NCBI GenBank assembly: GCA_016927535.1 | Contig: JAFGMM010000240.1 | Span: 1 to 39,290 of the forward strand | Origin: Anaerolineae bacterium | Lineage (GTDB): Bacteria > Chloroflexota > Anaerolineae > Aggregatilineales > JAFGMM01 | Direction: 5' to 3' | DNA: 39,290 bases | In this document: positions 15,871 to 26,811 of the stretch, piece after piece | Position numbering within the stretch: position 1 is the first letter of the stretch | Layout of the letters: each line of letters starts with the position of its first letter | The notes under the pieces: generated by a model | Database searches by the model: none | What the model was told of the DNA's origin: nothing | What the model saw: only the letters and a program-made list of their open reading frames with translations | Position numbers and translations under genes: made by a program

Positions 15871-16782
15871 ATGGACCCGTCTACGCTCATCGCACAACTC
15901 GATGCCTTCTTCGAGATCGGCAAATATGACGAGCGCGGCTTTTGGGATACCCAGCCCGAAAGCTACCGGCTGATGGCGAGCCGCTTCGTGGCGCCGGGCT
16001 TTTGGGAAGGCGTCGGCAACGGTTTAATGCTCGACAACACGGCGCAGATCGAACGAGTTTACCTGGCGGTTTTCCCCGCCCAGGCCGTGATTGATATGGC
16101 GATTGCGCGCGAGATCGAGCGGGGCGCGCCGGGAGCGCTGCTTTTTACCCATCATGTTTTTGCCTACGATCCTCTTAAAGGCTACGTCAATATACCCGAG
16201 GTTCAGTTGGCCGATCTGCGCGATCAGAACATCAGCCTGTACGTCAGCCATGCGCCGCTCCAATGTCACGCCGCGATCTCTACCGCCGGCGCGCTGGCAA
16301 ATGCGCTCCGGCTGCGCGAGCAGGAGCGCTTCGTCTGCCATGCCGATAGTCACCAGGGTGTGTGGGGACATGTGAAGCCGATGACCTTTCAGGCGTTTGC
16401 TCAACGGCTGGCGAAGGTGTGCGAATTGTCGGCGCTGCGCTACGACCAAGTGTGTCATAACGGTTTGATGGTTGAGCGGGTGGCGATTGTGCCCGGTATG
16501 TATGAACGGGGCGATATCGTTGAGTTGGTCGGTGAAGCGCTTGAACTGGGATGTGATACCTTCGTCAGTGGGCAGTGGTGGCCCTATGCCGAGACCGAAT
16601 GGGCCGAGGCGCAGCGCGCCCGTCTGCGCGAATATATGACCGGACTGCAAATGAATCTGCTGGGCGCCGGTCACTACCAGAGCGAACTTGTGGTATTGCG
16701 CGATCAGATGCAAGATTGGTTCAAACAGTTAGGGATCGACACCCAACTGCTGCGCGAGCCGGCCCCGGCCCCGGCCGAGTAA
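15871..16782 (+). CDS. Nif3-like dinuclear metal centre protein
   Basis: 303 residues with the Nif3/YbgI fold markers: FTHHVFAYDP (H94-H95), ISLYVSHAPLQCHAA (121-135), VERVAIVPGMYERG (201-214), LGCDTFVSGQ (226-235) and GAGHYQSE with H268 and E272 in the H-x3-E spacing. These residues normally bind two metal ions. The residue usually given as aspartate in the SAHTxxD segment appears as Gln131, so one ligand may be changed. The biochemical role of Nif3 proteins is unsettled. The ATG at 15871 is preferred to an upstream frame start at 15772, which would begin upstream of the promoter. The GH3 gene follows 68 bp later. Confidence 0.8.
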   Translation: MDPSTLIAQLDAFFEIGKYDERGFWDTQPESYRLMASRFVAPGFWEGVGNGLMLDNTAQIERVYLAVFPAQAVIDMAIAREIERGAPGALLFTHHVFAYDPLKGYVNIPEVQLADLRDQNISLYVSHAPLQCHAAISTAGALANALRLREQERFVCHADSHQGVWGHVKPMTFQAFAQRLAKVCELSALRYDQVCHNGLMVERVAIVPGMYERGDIVELVGEALELGCDTFVSGQWWPYAETEWAEAQRARLREYMTGLQMNLLGAGHYQSELVVLRDQMQDWFKQLGIDTQLLREPAPAPAE

Positions 16783-16850
16783 GAGCCGGGATTTGTTGCT
16801 GGAGTAAGCGCTTGCAATTTTTGATCTTGGTTTTTTAGGAGGCTTTGACG

Positions 16851-19289
<2,439 letters not shown>

Positions 19290-19330
19290 GGCTTCTGGGA
19301 TAGTTCTGTAAAATGACGCGGCGTCGATAG

Positions 19331-19358
19331 TCGGGGCGGGTTTGCAAACCCGCCCCGA
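19331..19358. terminator. 13-bp palindromic hairpin between convergent genes
   Basis: TCGGGGCGGGTTT (19331-19343) and AAACCCGCCCCGA (19346-19358) pair perfectly around GC. A further CGCGGC/GCCGCG pair flanks it. It lies between the 3' ends of the GH3 and glycerate kinase genes and probably serves both. It also has the look of a dispersed intergenic palindrome. Confidence 0.75.
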
Positions 19359-19416
19359 TGCCGCGCCGTGACCGCGCCAGTTTGCGGCGCTCGCTTCTTG
19401 GCCCTGTCTCACTGCA

Positions 19417-20760
19417 TCAAAGTACAAAAACAAATATCAGATCGTTTACGTTGGTGTTCGTCGGGCCGGTGACGATCAGGTCGCCTAACCGCTGCAAGAA
19501 ATGATACGAATCGTTGTTCGCCAGGTGCGCCCACAGATCAAGGCCGGCGGCGCGCGCCCGCGTGAGCGTCGTCCCATCGGCGATGCCGCCTGCCGCATCG
19601 GTTGGGCCGTCGGTGCCGTCGGTCGCCAGCGCGATCACCATCACATCCTCGCCTAACCCGTCCAGGCGCGGCGCCGCCGCCAACGCCATCTCTTGGTTGC
19701 GCCCGCCGCGCCCCGCGCCGTGCAGCGTGACCGTCGTCTCGCCCCCGGCGATCAGGCAGGCCGGGCGGCGCAGCGGGCGCTGGCAGACCAGGATTTCGCG
19801 CGCGACCGCCGCGAACACTTTCGCCACTTCGCGCGCTTCGCCTTCGACATAAGTCGAGAGTATCATGCTGTTGAACCCCAGGAAGCATGCCTGTTCCAGC
19901 GCCGCTTGGGCCGCGATATCATTGCCGGCGATGATCTGATTCTGCACCCGCTCGAATACCGGGTCGCCGGCTTTCGGCGTCTCGACTTCGGCGCGCGCCA
20001 GGTGCGCGGTGATGCTCGCCGGGATGTCGCCGGCGATGCCGTAGCGTGCGATGATCGCGCGCGCATCCGCGAACGTCGCGCCGTCGGGCACGGTGGGGCC
20101 GGATGCGATCACGTCGAGCGGGCTGCCCACCACGTCGGAGAGGATGAGCGAGACCACCGTAGCCGGGTATGCCAGATGCGCCAGGTGGCCGCCCTTGATT
20201 TGTGAAAGATGTTTACGGATGGCGTTGATCTCGTTGATGGTCGCGCCGCTACGCAGCAGCGCCTCGGTGAGCTGCTGCATGTCGGCAAGCGTGACGCCCG
20301 CCGCCGGCGCGGTCATCAACGCCGAGCCGCCGCCTGATATCAGGCAGAGGACGAGGTCGCGCGCGCCGGCGGCGCGTGCAAGATCGAGCATACGGCGCGC
20401 GCCGTTCACACCCGCTTCGTCGGGGATGGGGTGGCCGGCCTCGTTGATCTCGATGTATCGGGTCGGATTCGTGTAGCCATACTTAACGTTGATTACCCCG
20501 GCGGTGATGCGGTCGCCCAGGATGTCTTCAACCGCGCTTGCCATCGCAGCGCCGGCCTTGCCGCCGCCGACGACGTAAAGGTGTTCGTGCTGCGCGAGGT
20601 CGTAAGTCCGGTCGCCGGTGCGGAGCATGCTACCGTCGAACTGTACATGTCGTTTGACCGCTTTTACCGGGTCGGCGGCGTCGAGCGCGGCGTCGAGCAC
20701 CGAGAACGCCAGTTCGCGCGATGGGTTGTTTTTGAACAGGGCCGGGTCAAAGTGTGACAT
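19417..20760 (-). CDS. glycerate 2-kinase (GckA/MOFRL type)
   Basis: 447 residues. It phosphorylates D-glycerate to 2-phosphoglycerate with ATP. The N-terminal DUF4147 domain shows VVGGGKAGAAMASAVE, the AGHPIPDEAG segment, LISGGGSALMTAPA, NAIRKHLSQIKGG and LILSDVVGSPLDVIASGPTVPD. The C-terminal MOFRL domain shows IAGGETTVTLHGAGRGGRNQE and ALATDGTDGPTDAAGG. The length is normal for the family. GGAG lies 5 nt before the ATG. It is last in the tightly packed UbiA - kinase - DUF3592 - glycerate kinase string, 28 bp after DUF3592. A hairpin 58 bp past the stop probably ends the operon. Confidence 0.95.
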   Translation of the reverse strand: MSHFDPALFKNNPSRELAFSVLDAALDAADPVKAVKRHVQFDGSMLRTGDRTYDLAQHEHLYVVGGGKAGAAMASAVEDILGDRITAGVINVKYGYTNPTRYIEINEAGHPIPDEAGVNGARRMLDLARAAGARDLVLCLISGGGSALMTAPAAGVTLADMQQLTEALLRSGATINEINAIRKHLSQIKGGHLAHLAYPATVVSLILSDVVGSPLDVIASGPTVPDGATFADARAIIARYGIAGDIPASITAHLARAEVETPKAGDPVFERVQNQIIAGNDIAAQAALEQACFLGFNSMILSTYVEGEAREVAKVFAAVAREILVCQRPLRRPACLIAGGETTVTLHGAGRGGRNQEMALAAAPRLDGLGEDVMVIALATDGTDGPTDAAGGIADGTTLTRARAAGLDLWAHLANNDSYHFLQRLGDLIVTGPTNTNVNDLIFVFVL

Positions 20761-20788
20761 GGTGTCTCCGGGGTTTCTGCGGGCGCGC

Positions 20789-21277
20789 TCAGCTTTTGGC
20801 CCGGCGCATGTAGATGACCAGGCCGGTGATTACTGCAAGGTTGAGAACAATGGCGACAGGAAAATAAAAGCCGACAAACTCGAAGGGGAAGAATGTTCCC
20901 GGCAGATCTTGCCCTTCTAACTTAGCGCCTGCGATGCCGGCAATGGCCGAAGCGCTGGGGTCGATGGGACTGTAGGTGATTTCAACCGTATCGCCTACCC
21001 GGAATGTTTCGTATGCGCTGGGCATGGTGAACCGGCGTTCGTGCACGAAGGTTTGCAAGGCATGGTCAGGGCCGGGCGCTGCAAATTGATAGGTGACATA
21101 GTAGCGCGTGCCGTTATCATCCTTCTCCTCGCGCAGGCCGAGTATGGTGCCTTCGGCGGTCGGCCCGTTGAGCAGCCATTCAATGGTCCAGCGATAGTAG
21201 CCATAGGCAAACAATATCATCAGGGTGATTTCAACTATCACCAGCCCTATCAAGAGTTTCTGGAGGATGGGCGACAT
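20789..21277 (-). CDS. DUF3592-type membrane protein
   Basis: 162 residues from the ATG at 21277, with AAAGGAC 7 nt upstream. A longer in-frame start at 21364 would overlap the kinase gene and lacks a ribosome-binding site. There is one membrane span near residues 6-28 and another near the C-terminus (FPVAIVLNLAVITGLVIYM), with an extracytoplasmic beta-rich domain between them: AEGTILGLREE, RYYVTYQFAAPG, and the typical FRVGDTVEITYSPIDPS. DUF3592 proteins have no agreed function. It starts 10 bp after the histidine kinase stop, so it is translationally linked. Confidence 0.8.
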   Translation of the reverse strand: MSPILQKLLIGLVIVEITLMILFAYGYYRWTIEWLLNGPTAEGTILGLREEKDDNGTRYYVTYQFAAPGPDHALQTFVHERRFTMPSAYETFRVGDTVEITYSPIDPSASAIAGIAGAKLEGQDLPGTFFPFEFVGFYFPVAIVLNLAVITGLVIYMRRAKS

Positions 21278-21287
21278 TGCGGGTCCT

Positions 21288-22100
21288 TTATTCGAGGAGG
21301 TTGGGCGCGTAGGGTAGGGTAAAATAGAATGTACTGCCCGCACCGGGCGCGCTTTCGACGCCAACCTTACCGCCGTGCATTTCTACGATCTCCCTGACAA
21401 TCGATAGACCCAGCCCGGTGCCTTCATATTTCAGATCGTTCTCGACTCGGAAGAAGCGCTTCCAGATGTCGTCGTGATGGATTGCCGGGATGCCGATTCC
21501 GTGGTCGCGCACGCTGGCCCGCAGCGCTTTCTCCTCCGGCCCCAGGTCACAGATGCTTACCACGATCTCGCCGCCCGGCGGGCTGAACTTAATCGCGTTG
21601 CTGAGCAGGTTTTCGAAGACCCGGCAAATCTGATTGGGGTTGGCCCACACGTCCGGTAGGTCGTCAGGAACGTTCATGATAATAAGCAGCAGCCCAGCTT
21701 CCTCGGCGGCGGCGCCGGCGCTCTGAACGGCGGTTCGCGCTGCTCCGGCCAACGACATGACCTCGCGCGAGAAGTCCGGCGCTACTTCGGCGTCCGAAAG
21801 ACTTTTGACCAGTCCGGACATTTGCTGAGCTTTCTTGTGGACGACCAGCAAAATTTGTTTCTGTTCGCCGCTCAGCGGGCCAAACTCGTCGTTGGCGAGC
21901 ATGTCGATGTAGGCGGTGATGAAGCTCAGCGGCGCGCGCAGGTCGTGTACGACTTCTTCGAGCTGCTTTTGCTTTTGTTCGCCGGCGGCGTGTAATTCCT
22001 GGTAGGCGACTTCCAGGTTTTTGATGTGCTGCACCAGGGCGCGATACACGGGGTCGTCGGCGGGAAAATCCGGCTGATTCGGATCATTAGGTGCCGGCAT
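21288..22100 (-). CDS. soluble histidine kinase without a sensor domain
   Basis: 270 residues from the ATG at 22100, which has GAGGG at 9-nt spacing; a GTG at 22106 would be only 3 nt away. A short coiled-coil N-terminus leads to the HisKA dimerisation domain with EEVVHDLRAPLSFI (phospho-histidine about H52), then HATPase_c with FENLLSNAIKFSPPGG (N-box), DHGIGIP (G1), WKRFFRVEND (F-box) and GTGLGLSI (G2). There is no membrane span, PAS or GAF, so it must sense through a partner. No response regulator is adjacent, so it is an orphan. Its ribosome-binding site overlaps the UbiA stop codon, giving translational coupling. Confidence 0.92.
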   Translation of the reverse strand: MPAPNDPNQPDFPADDPVYRALVQHIKNLEVAYQELHAAGEQKQKQLEEVVHDLRAPLSFITAYIDMLANDEFGPLSGEQKQILLVVHKKAQQMSGLVKSLSDAEVAPDFSREVMSLAGAARTAVQSAGAAAEEAGLLLIIMNVPDDLPDVWANPNQICRVFENLLSNAIKFSPPGGEIVVSICDLGPEEKALRASVRDHGIGIPAIHHDDIWKRFFRVENDLKYEGTGLGLSIVREIVEMHGGKVGVESAPGAGSTFYFTLPYAPNLLE

Positions 22101-22112
22101 CGCCACTCGCCC

Positions 22113-23105
22113 TCAGCCTACGATCATGGCGGCGAGCCAGACCAGGCTCACCAGGTTGGCCCATACAAGTACCTGAATTTGCAGCCGGCCGCTGGCATCC
22201 GCCGCTTCGCCGCCGCGCATATCCACCCGGGGGCGGAACCCAAAGAAAACGACCGGCAGGGCCACCAGCCCGGCCACGCCCACCCACAGCGGGACGAGTT
22301 CTGCTTGTAGCACCAGGATGATGCTGGCAATCCCACAGCCTACCGCCGCCGCCAATACCAGATACATCAAGAGGCGCGCGGCGCGCGCCCCGACGGTCAC
22401 CGCCGTGTTGTGCAGGCCGGCGGCCCTGTCCATCTCGAAGTCGCGTAGTTGGTTGTAAAGCTGCCCGTAGGCCGACGCGAAGAACGCCGCGCCCGTCGCC
22501 AGCCAGAATGCGCCGGGATCGGGGGCGTAGGTCACGTAGCCGGCCAGCAGCAGCAGCGCGCTGAGCATAAGCGCGTGCGAGATCACATCGAGCGCCGGCA
22601 GCGCTTTGAGGCGTACCGGCTTCCACGAGTAGAGATGCGAGAGCACCAGCGTGACCAACCCGACGATGAGCGCCTGCGGGCTGCAAAGCCAATAAAATAG
22701 AAGGGTGAACGCCGCCACGCCCAGCGCCGCCGTCCAGCCGAGCCGGGGCGATACCTCGCTGCACGTGATGGGGTTGCGCGCGGCGCGGGCCGGGTCGCGT
22801 GCGTCGTCCGGCGCGTCCTCGATATCGTTAATCATGAAGGCGTAAGCGACGACGAGCGCGTTTGCCAGGGTCACGGCCAGGATGCGCAGGTCAGGCTCTT
22901 GCCCGGTATAGCTGAGAGCCAGCGCCGCGCCGATCAGGCTGAGCGGCACGACGAAAGGTACATATTCCTTCCAGCGGCTCAGGCGGATGAGTCCGCGCAG
23001 GGTCGTTTTGAAATTGGCTGTGGACAGAGTAGCCTCCCGATAATGGCTCGAATAAATAAACCTGCGCCAATTGTACCGCGCTTTGTTGGGCTTATCACTT
23101 GACAT
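22113..23105 (-). CDS. UbiA family prenyltransferase
   Basis: 330 residues, an integral membrane protein with about nine hydrophobic spans. Both Mg-diphosphate motifs are visible: NDIEDAPDDARD (93-104) and NQLRDFEMDRAAG (218-230), with HNTAVTVG just after. UbiA enzymes attach isoprenoid chains to aromatic or polar acceptors (quinones, hemes, (bacterio)chlorophyll, lipids). The acceptor is not evident here. The ATG at 23105 has only a weak ribosome-binding site, and the first 40 or so residues are polar, so the true start might be slightly downstream. It heads the four-gene minus-strand string. Confidence 0.88.
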   Translation of the reverse strand: MSSDKPNKARYNWRRFIYSSHYREATLSTANFKTTLRGLIRLSRWKEYVPFVVPLSLIGAALALSYTGQEPDLRILAVTLANALVVAYAFMINDIEDAPDDARDPARAARNPITCSEVSPRLGWTAALGVAAFTLLFYWLCSPQALIVGLVTLVLSHLYSWKPVRLKALPALDVISHALMLSALLLLAGYVTYAPDPGAFWLATGAAFFASAYGQLYNQLRDFEMDRAAGLHNTAVTVGARAARLLMYLVLAAAVGCGIASIILVLQAELVPLWVGVAGLVALPVVFFGFRPRVDMRGGEAADASGRLQIQVLVWANLVSLVWLAAMIVG

Positions 23106-23176
23106 CCCGATAAGAATGGGTAGTCTTGAGGGGCCTATTTTTTTGATCCTTTTCTCAAATGATTGGAGTATCGTGG

Positions 23177-23296
23177 ATGGCCGAATCGGAAATTAAAACC
23201 ATCGATGTGCTCGATACGGCTGCTTACCTGGTGGTGTTGAGCATTGCACTGCTGATCGTCATACGAGTGCTCAAAGGGATACTCGGCGGCGATTAG
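23177..23296 (+). CDS. 39-residue single-span membrane peptide
   Basis: A small gene between the divergent UbiA gene and threonine synthase. ATG at 23177 follows GGAG (23165-23168) at 8-nt spacing. The product is polar at the start (MAESEIKTIDVLD), has one hydrophobic segment (TAAYLVVLSIALLIVIRVL) and a short positively charged end. The frame closes with TAG. The ribosome-binding site and clean topology support a real small protein; the function is unknown. Confidence 0.6.
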   Translation: MAESEIKTIDVLDTAAYLVVLSIALLIVIRVLKGILGGD

Positions 23297-23363
23297 CGCA
23301 AGGTTTCGGCACGGCGGGCCGGCCTCTGAGATCGAGGCCGGCGGCCAGGAGTAAAGCGAAAAT

Positions 23364-24614
23364 ATGGACCATGTAACCGGGCTGCGCTGTACGGTGTGCG
23401 GGCATGACTACGGTGTATCTGAGGCAATGTACACCTGCCCGGCCTGCGGCGAAGCGGCCACGCTTGACGTACAGTACGATTACGATTTGCTCAAATCGCG
23501 CGTGCTGCGTGATGAAATCGCATCCGACCCGCAGGGATGGATGTGGCGCTATCGAGCTTTGCTCCCGGTCGAGCCGGGCAGCGCGCCGCCGCCGCTGACG
23601 GTGGGCGGTACGCCGCTCTATCCCGCGCCGCGCCTGGCGGCAGACCTGGGGCTGCGCAGCCTGTGGGTGAAGGACGAGGGGCGCAACCCCACCGCTTCGC
23701 TCAAGGACCGCGCCAGCGCGATGGCGGTCGTCAAGGCGCAGGAGTTCGGCGCGAGCCTCATCACCACGGCCAGCACCGGCAACGCGGCGGCGGCGCTTGC
23801 CGGCGTCACGGCGAGCGTGGGCATGCCGGCGCTGATCTTCGTGCCGGAGACCGCGCCGCCCGCCAAGATCGCGCAGCTTTTGGTCTACGGCGCTAAAGTG
23901 ATCCTGGTGAAGGGCACGTATGACCAGGCGTTCGACCTGTGCTTCGCCGCATCGCAGGCGAACGGCTGGTACTGCCGCAACACGGGCATCAACCCTTACG
24001 TGGGCGAGGGCAAGAAGACCGCCGCCTACGAGGTGGCCGAGGCGCTGGGCTGGGACGCGCCGGACGTGCTGGCGACCAGCGTCGGCGACGGCTCGATCAT
24101 CGGCGGGCAGTACAAGGGCTTCTACGATTTGTTGCAGCTTGGCTGGATCGAGCGCATGCCGCGCCTCATCGGTGTGCAGGCCGAGGGCAGCGCGGCGCTG
24201 TACACCGCCTGGCGCGACGGCATCGACCCGGTGGCTATGCAGCCCATCGACGCGCACACCATCGCCGACAGCATCAGCGCCGGCCTGCCGCGCGACCGCG
24301 TGAAAGCGATGCAGGCGGTGCGCGCGAGCGGCGGCGCTTACGTCAGCGTGAGCGATGAAGAAATTCTTGCTGCGATCCCGCACCTGGCGCAGAGCACGGG
24401 CGTCTTCGCGGAGCCGGCTGGCGCGGCGGCGCTGGCGGGCCTGCGCAAGGCGGTTGATGCGGGATTGGTGGAGCCGGGCGAGCGCGTGGCGCTGTTGGCG
24501 ACCGGCAGCGGCCTTAAGGACATTACCAGCGCGCGCAAGTCGGTCGGCGACGCTGTGACGGTCGAGCCGGCGCTGGACGCGGTGTACGCGGCGGTAGATG
24601 CGATGGGGGTGTGA
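23364..24614 (+). CDS. thrC: threonine synthase
   Basis: 416 residues. It converts O-phosphohomoserine to threonine using PLP. An N-terminal zinc ribbon is visible (C9-x2-C12 and C25-x2-C28). The catalytic lysine is K114 in NPTASLKDRAS. TASTGNAAAALAG and TSVGDGSIIGGQYKG match the substrate- and PLP-phosphate-binding loops, and LATGSGLKD is near the C-terminus. The zinc-ribbon form is common in archaeal-like and Chloroflexota ThrC. The ribosome-binding site of the next gene overlaps its stop codon. Confidence 0.94.
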   Translation: MDHVTGLRCTVCGHDYGVSEAMYTCPACGEAATLDVQYDYDLLKSRVLRDEIASDPQGWMWRYRALLPVEPGSAPPPLTVGGTPLYPAPRLAADLGLRSLWVKDEGRNPTASLKDRASAMAVVKAQEFGASLITTASTGNAAAALAGVTASVGMPALIFVPETAPPAKIAQLLVYGAKVILVKGTYDQAFDLCFAASQANGWYCRNTGINPYVGEGKKTAAYEVAEALGWDAPDVLATSVGDGSIIGGQYKGFYDLLQLGWIERMPRLIGVQAEGSAALYTAWRDGIDPVAMQPIDAHTIADSISAGLPRDRVKAMQAVRASGGAYVSVSDEEILAAIPHLAQSTGVFAEPAGAAALAGLRKAVDAGLVEPGERVALLATGSGLKDITSARKSVGDAVTVEPALDAVYAAVDAMGV

Positions 24615-24626
24615 GGTCACCAGAAC

Positions 24627-26738
24627 ATGAAGCGGCTGCTCGTAATCGCCGGCCTATGGACTGCGCTGCTTTTTTCCATCTCTCCCACCGTGCACGCGCA
24701 AGCGGCATTTATTACCATCACCACCACGGACGACGAAGTTAACGAGGACGGCGATTGTTCTCTCCGTGAAGCGATCCAAGCGGCGAATATCGACGCTGCG
24801 GTTGATGCTTGCCCTGCCGGTTCCGGCGCCGACGTGATTATTCTGCCCACCGGTTCTTACCGTTTGAGACTGGGTGCGCTCTCTATCGATAGTGATATGC
24901 ACATCATCGGGGCGGGCGCGGAGCAGACCAACATTAACGGCGCGTGTGCTGCAACTCAGGGAAAAATAGGTGACGCCGAGCGCGTGTTCACGGTTCAGCC
25001 CGGCGGCTACGCGGTTACCTTTGAAGGAATCACCATCAAGAACGGCATCGCCTATCATGGGGCAGGTATCTACAACACGGACGGGCGTTTGACGGTCGCC
25101 CGCAGCGTGTTCACCGGCAACATGGGCGAATACGGCGCGGCCATCTTCAATGGGAGTTTCGACGTTGGGGCTGCCGGTACGTTGGTGATTATTGATACCG
25201 TCTTTGTAGACAATTATTATTCAGATACTCTCGGTTCGCGTGTTATTTACAGCAGCGGCGGCGATGTAACGATCATCAACAGCGCTTTCTATTCCGGCGG
25301 TGGTATTGCACACGAGAGAAGTACCGGTAGTCTAACTGTTATCAACAGCATTTTCGACGACAGCTTTTCGTACTATGGCGGTGCTATTCATAACGACAGA
25401 GGTACTGTGTTCATCGTGCACAGCGTATTCACCGACAATCGAAGCATTTTTGAAGGCGGTGCGCTCTATAACTCCGATGGCGTGATGGTAATCGCCGATA
25501 GTACGATTTCGGCAAACCAGGGCAGCACAGGCGGCGGCATTTATAACAAACGGGGAAGTTTGACCATCACCGGCAGCACGATTTCTAATAATCTTGTTGA
25601 CGGCTATGTCTCGGATAAGGGTTATCTGATCTACAATGCGAACGGCGGCGGCCTCTATAACTGGGACGGCGACGTTAAAATCGCCAACAGCACGATATCG
25701 GGTAATCGCGCGCTTGGGCGCATCGCAAAAGATCGCGTTGAAGATTACTGCCACGAAGATTGTTTCCGCTACGCCGACGGCGCGGCGGCTGCCGGGGGCG
25801 CCGGCATCTACAGTGCGGGTGGTACGGTGGCGCTGGTCAACAGCACGGTATACGGAAACGTCGTCACCGATGTTGTCGGCGAGATGGCGTATAAATACGA
25901 GGGCGGCGCCGGCGGCGGCGTCGTCAACGGCCCCAGTCTCGTCTTCAACGAAGACACTCGGTCCTATTCCGAGAATGGGCCGCCTGGCACATTTGTGCTG
26001 TACAACACGATCATCGCAGGGAACACCGCCAATGAAGCTAGGGGACATGATTGCTTAGGGGTATTCCGAAGCCGGGATTACAACCTGATTCAGCACACCG
26101 GCAATTGCATTCTTGAAGGTCCAACCGGACACACAATTACCGGCGTCGCCCCCTTGATCGCGCCGCTGCGCGATAACGGCGGTCCCACGTGGACGCACGC
26201 GCTCGTAGAGAACAATCCCGCCATTGACGCGGGCGAATGCATGTATACCACCGACCAGCGCGGCGTTTTCCGCGATTGGACTTGCGATATCGGCGCGTAT
26301 GAGATCGGCGCGTCACCGCCGGACGTCGTGTATGCTCAACCGCCGGCGCTGCCTGGGCGGGATGAGGGTTCTCATGCCTGTGAGATTGAGGTCGAGGCAC
26401 GCTTAAGGGTCGGTTATCAGGGCGTTTTTACGGGCATGGAGACTTTTATCGGTCATTGCCTTTACGATGATGCATGGCATATCAGCGGATTGTATGGGTG
26501 TTCGGGAGCAGTAGAAATGAGCCAACCCTTTGTCGAGGTTGGCGATACCTTTGACGTGATTAAAGGGCCGGTCGGCATGATGGACTTTTACGATTGCGAT
26601 TGCCTTGTTTGGTGGGAAGTCACGTTGCACGATTTTGATCCTGAAGATTATCTGCCGGGCGCTTCTGGCACCGGTTGGACGATTGAATGGTGGGGCGAGT
26701 ATTTTGCCGAGCCGCTGGATATTCCCAACCGCGAGTAG
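24627..26738 (+). CDS. secreted CSLREA-type parallel beta-helix protein
   Basis: 703 residues. Residues 1-24 are a signal peptide (cut near VHAQA). The N-terminal CSLREA motif reads DCSLREAIQAAN (43-54). A long right-handed beta-helix follows, recognisable by repeated stacks of the type NSTISGN, GGGIYN, GGALYN and ADSTIS. The helix ends at the usual DNGGPTWTHALVENNPAIDAG and QRGVFRDWTCDIGAYE. After it come about 140 residues with several cysteines (HACEIEVEARLRVGYQG, LYGCSGAVEM, YDCDCLVWWEV) that I do not recognise. GAGGT (24613-24617) overlaps the thrC stop and lies 9 nt before the ATG, so it is translationally coupled to an amino-acid enzyme, an odd pairing. Probably a surface or adhesin-like protein. 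Confidence 0.9.
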   Translation: MKRLLVIAGLWTALLFSISPTVHAQAAFITITTTDDEVNEDGDCSLREAIQAANIDAAVDACPAGSGADVIILPTGSYRLRLGALSIDSDMHIIGAGAEQTNINGACAATQGKIGDAERVFTVQPGGYAVTFEGITIKNGIAYHGAGIYNTDGRLTVARSVFTGNMGEYGAAIFNGSFDVGAAGTLVIIDTVFVDNYYSDTLGSRVIYSSGGDVTIINSAFYSGGGIAHERSTGSLTVINSIFDDSFSYYGGAIHNDRGTVFIVHSVFTDNRSIFEGGALYNSDGVMVIADSTISANQGSTGGGIYNKRGSLTITGSTISNNLVDGYVSDKGYLIYNANGGGLYNWDGDVKIANSTISGNRALGRIAKDRVEDYCHEDCFRYADGAAAAGGAGIYSAGGTVALVNSTVYGNVVTDVVGEMAYKYEGGAGGGVVNGPSLVFNEDTRSYSENGPPGTFVLYNTIIAGNTANEARGHDCLGVFRSRDYNLIQHTGNCILEGPTGHTITGVAPLIAPLRDNGGPTWTHALVENNPAIDAGECMYTTDQRGVFRDWTCDIGAYEIGASPPDVVYAQPPALPGRDEGSHACEIEVEARLRVGYQGVFTGMETFIGHCLYDDAWHISGLYGCSGAVEMSQPFVEVGDTFDVIKGPVGMMDFYDCDCLVWWEVTLHDFDPEDYLPGASGTGWTIEWWGEYFAEPLDIPNRE

Positions 26739-26811
26739 ATTCGCGTGCTGCCTTTTGTCGCCTTCGATTTGTCCGTGATCTATCTAATGGAAGCCCCGCC
26801 GGGATCGCTTG

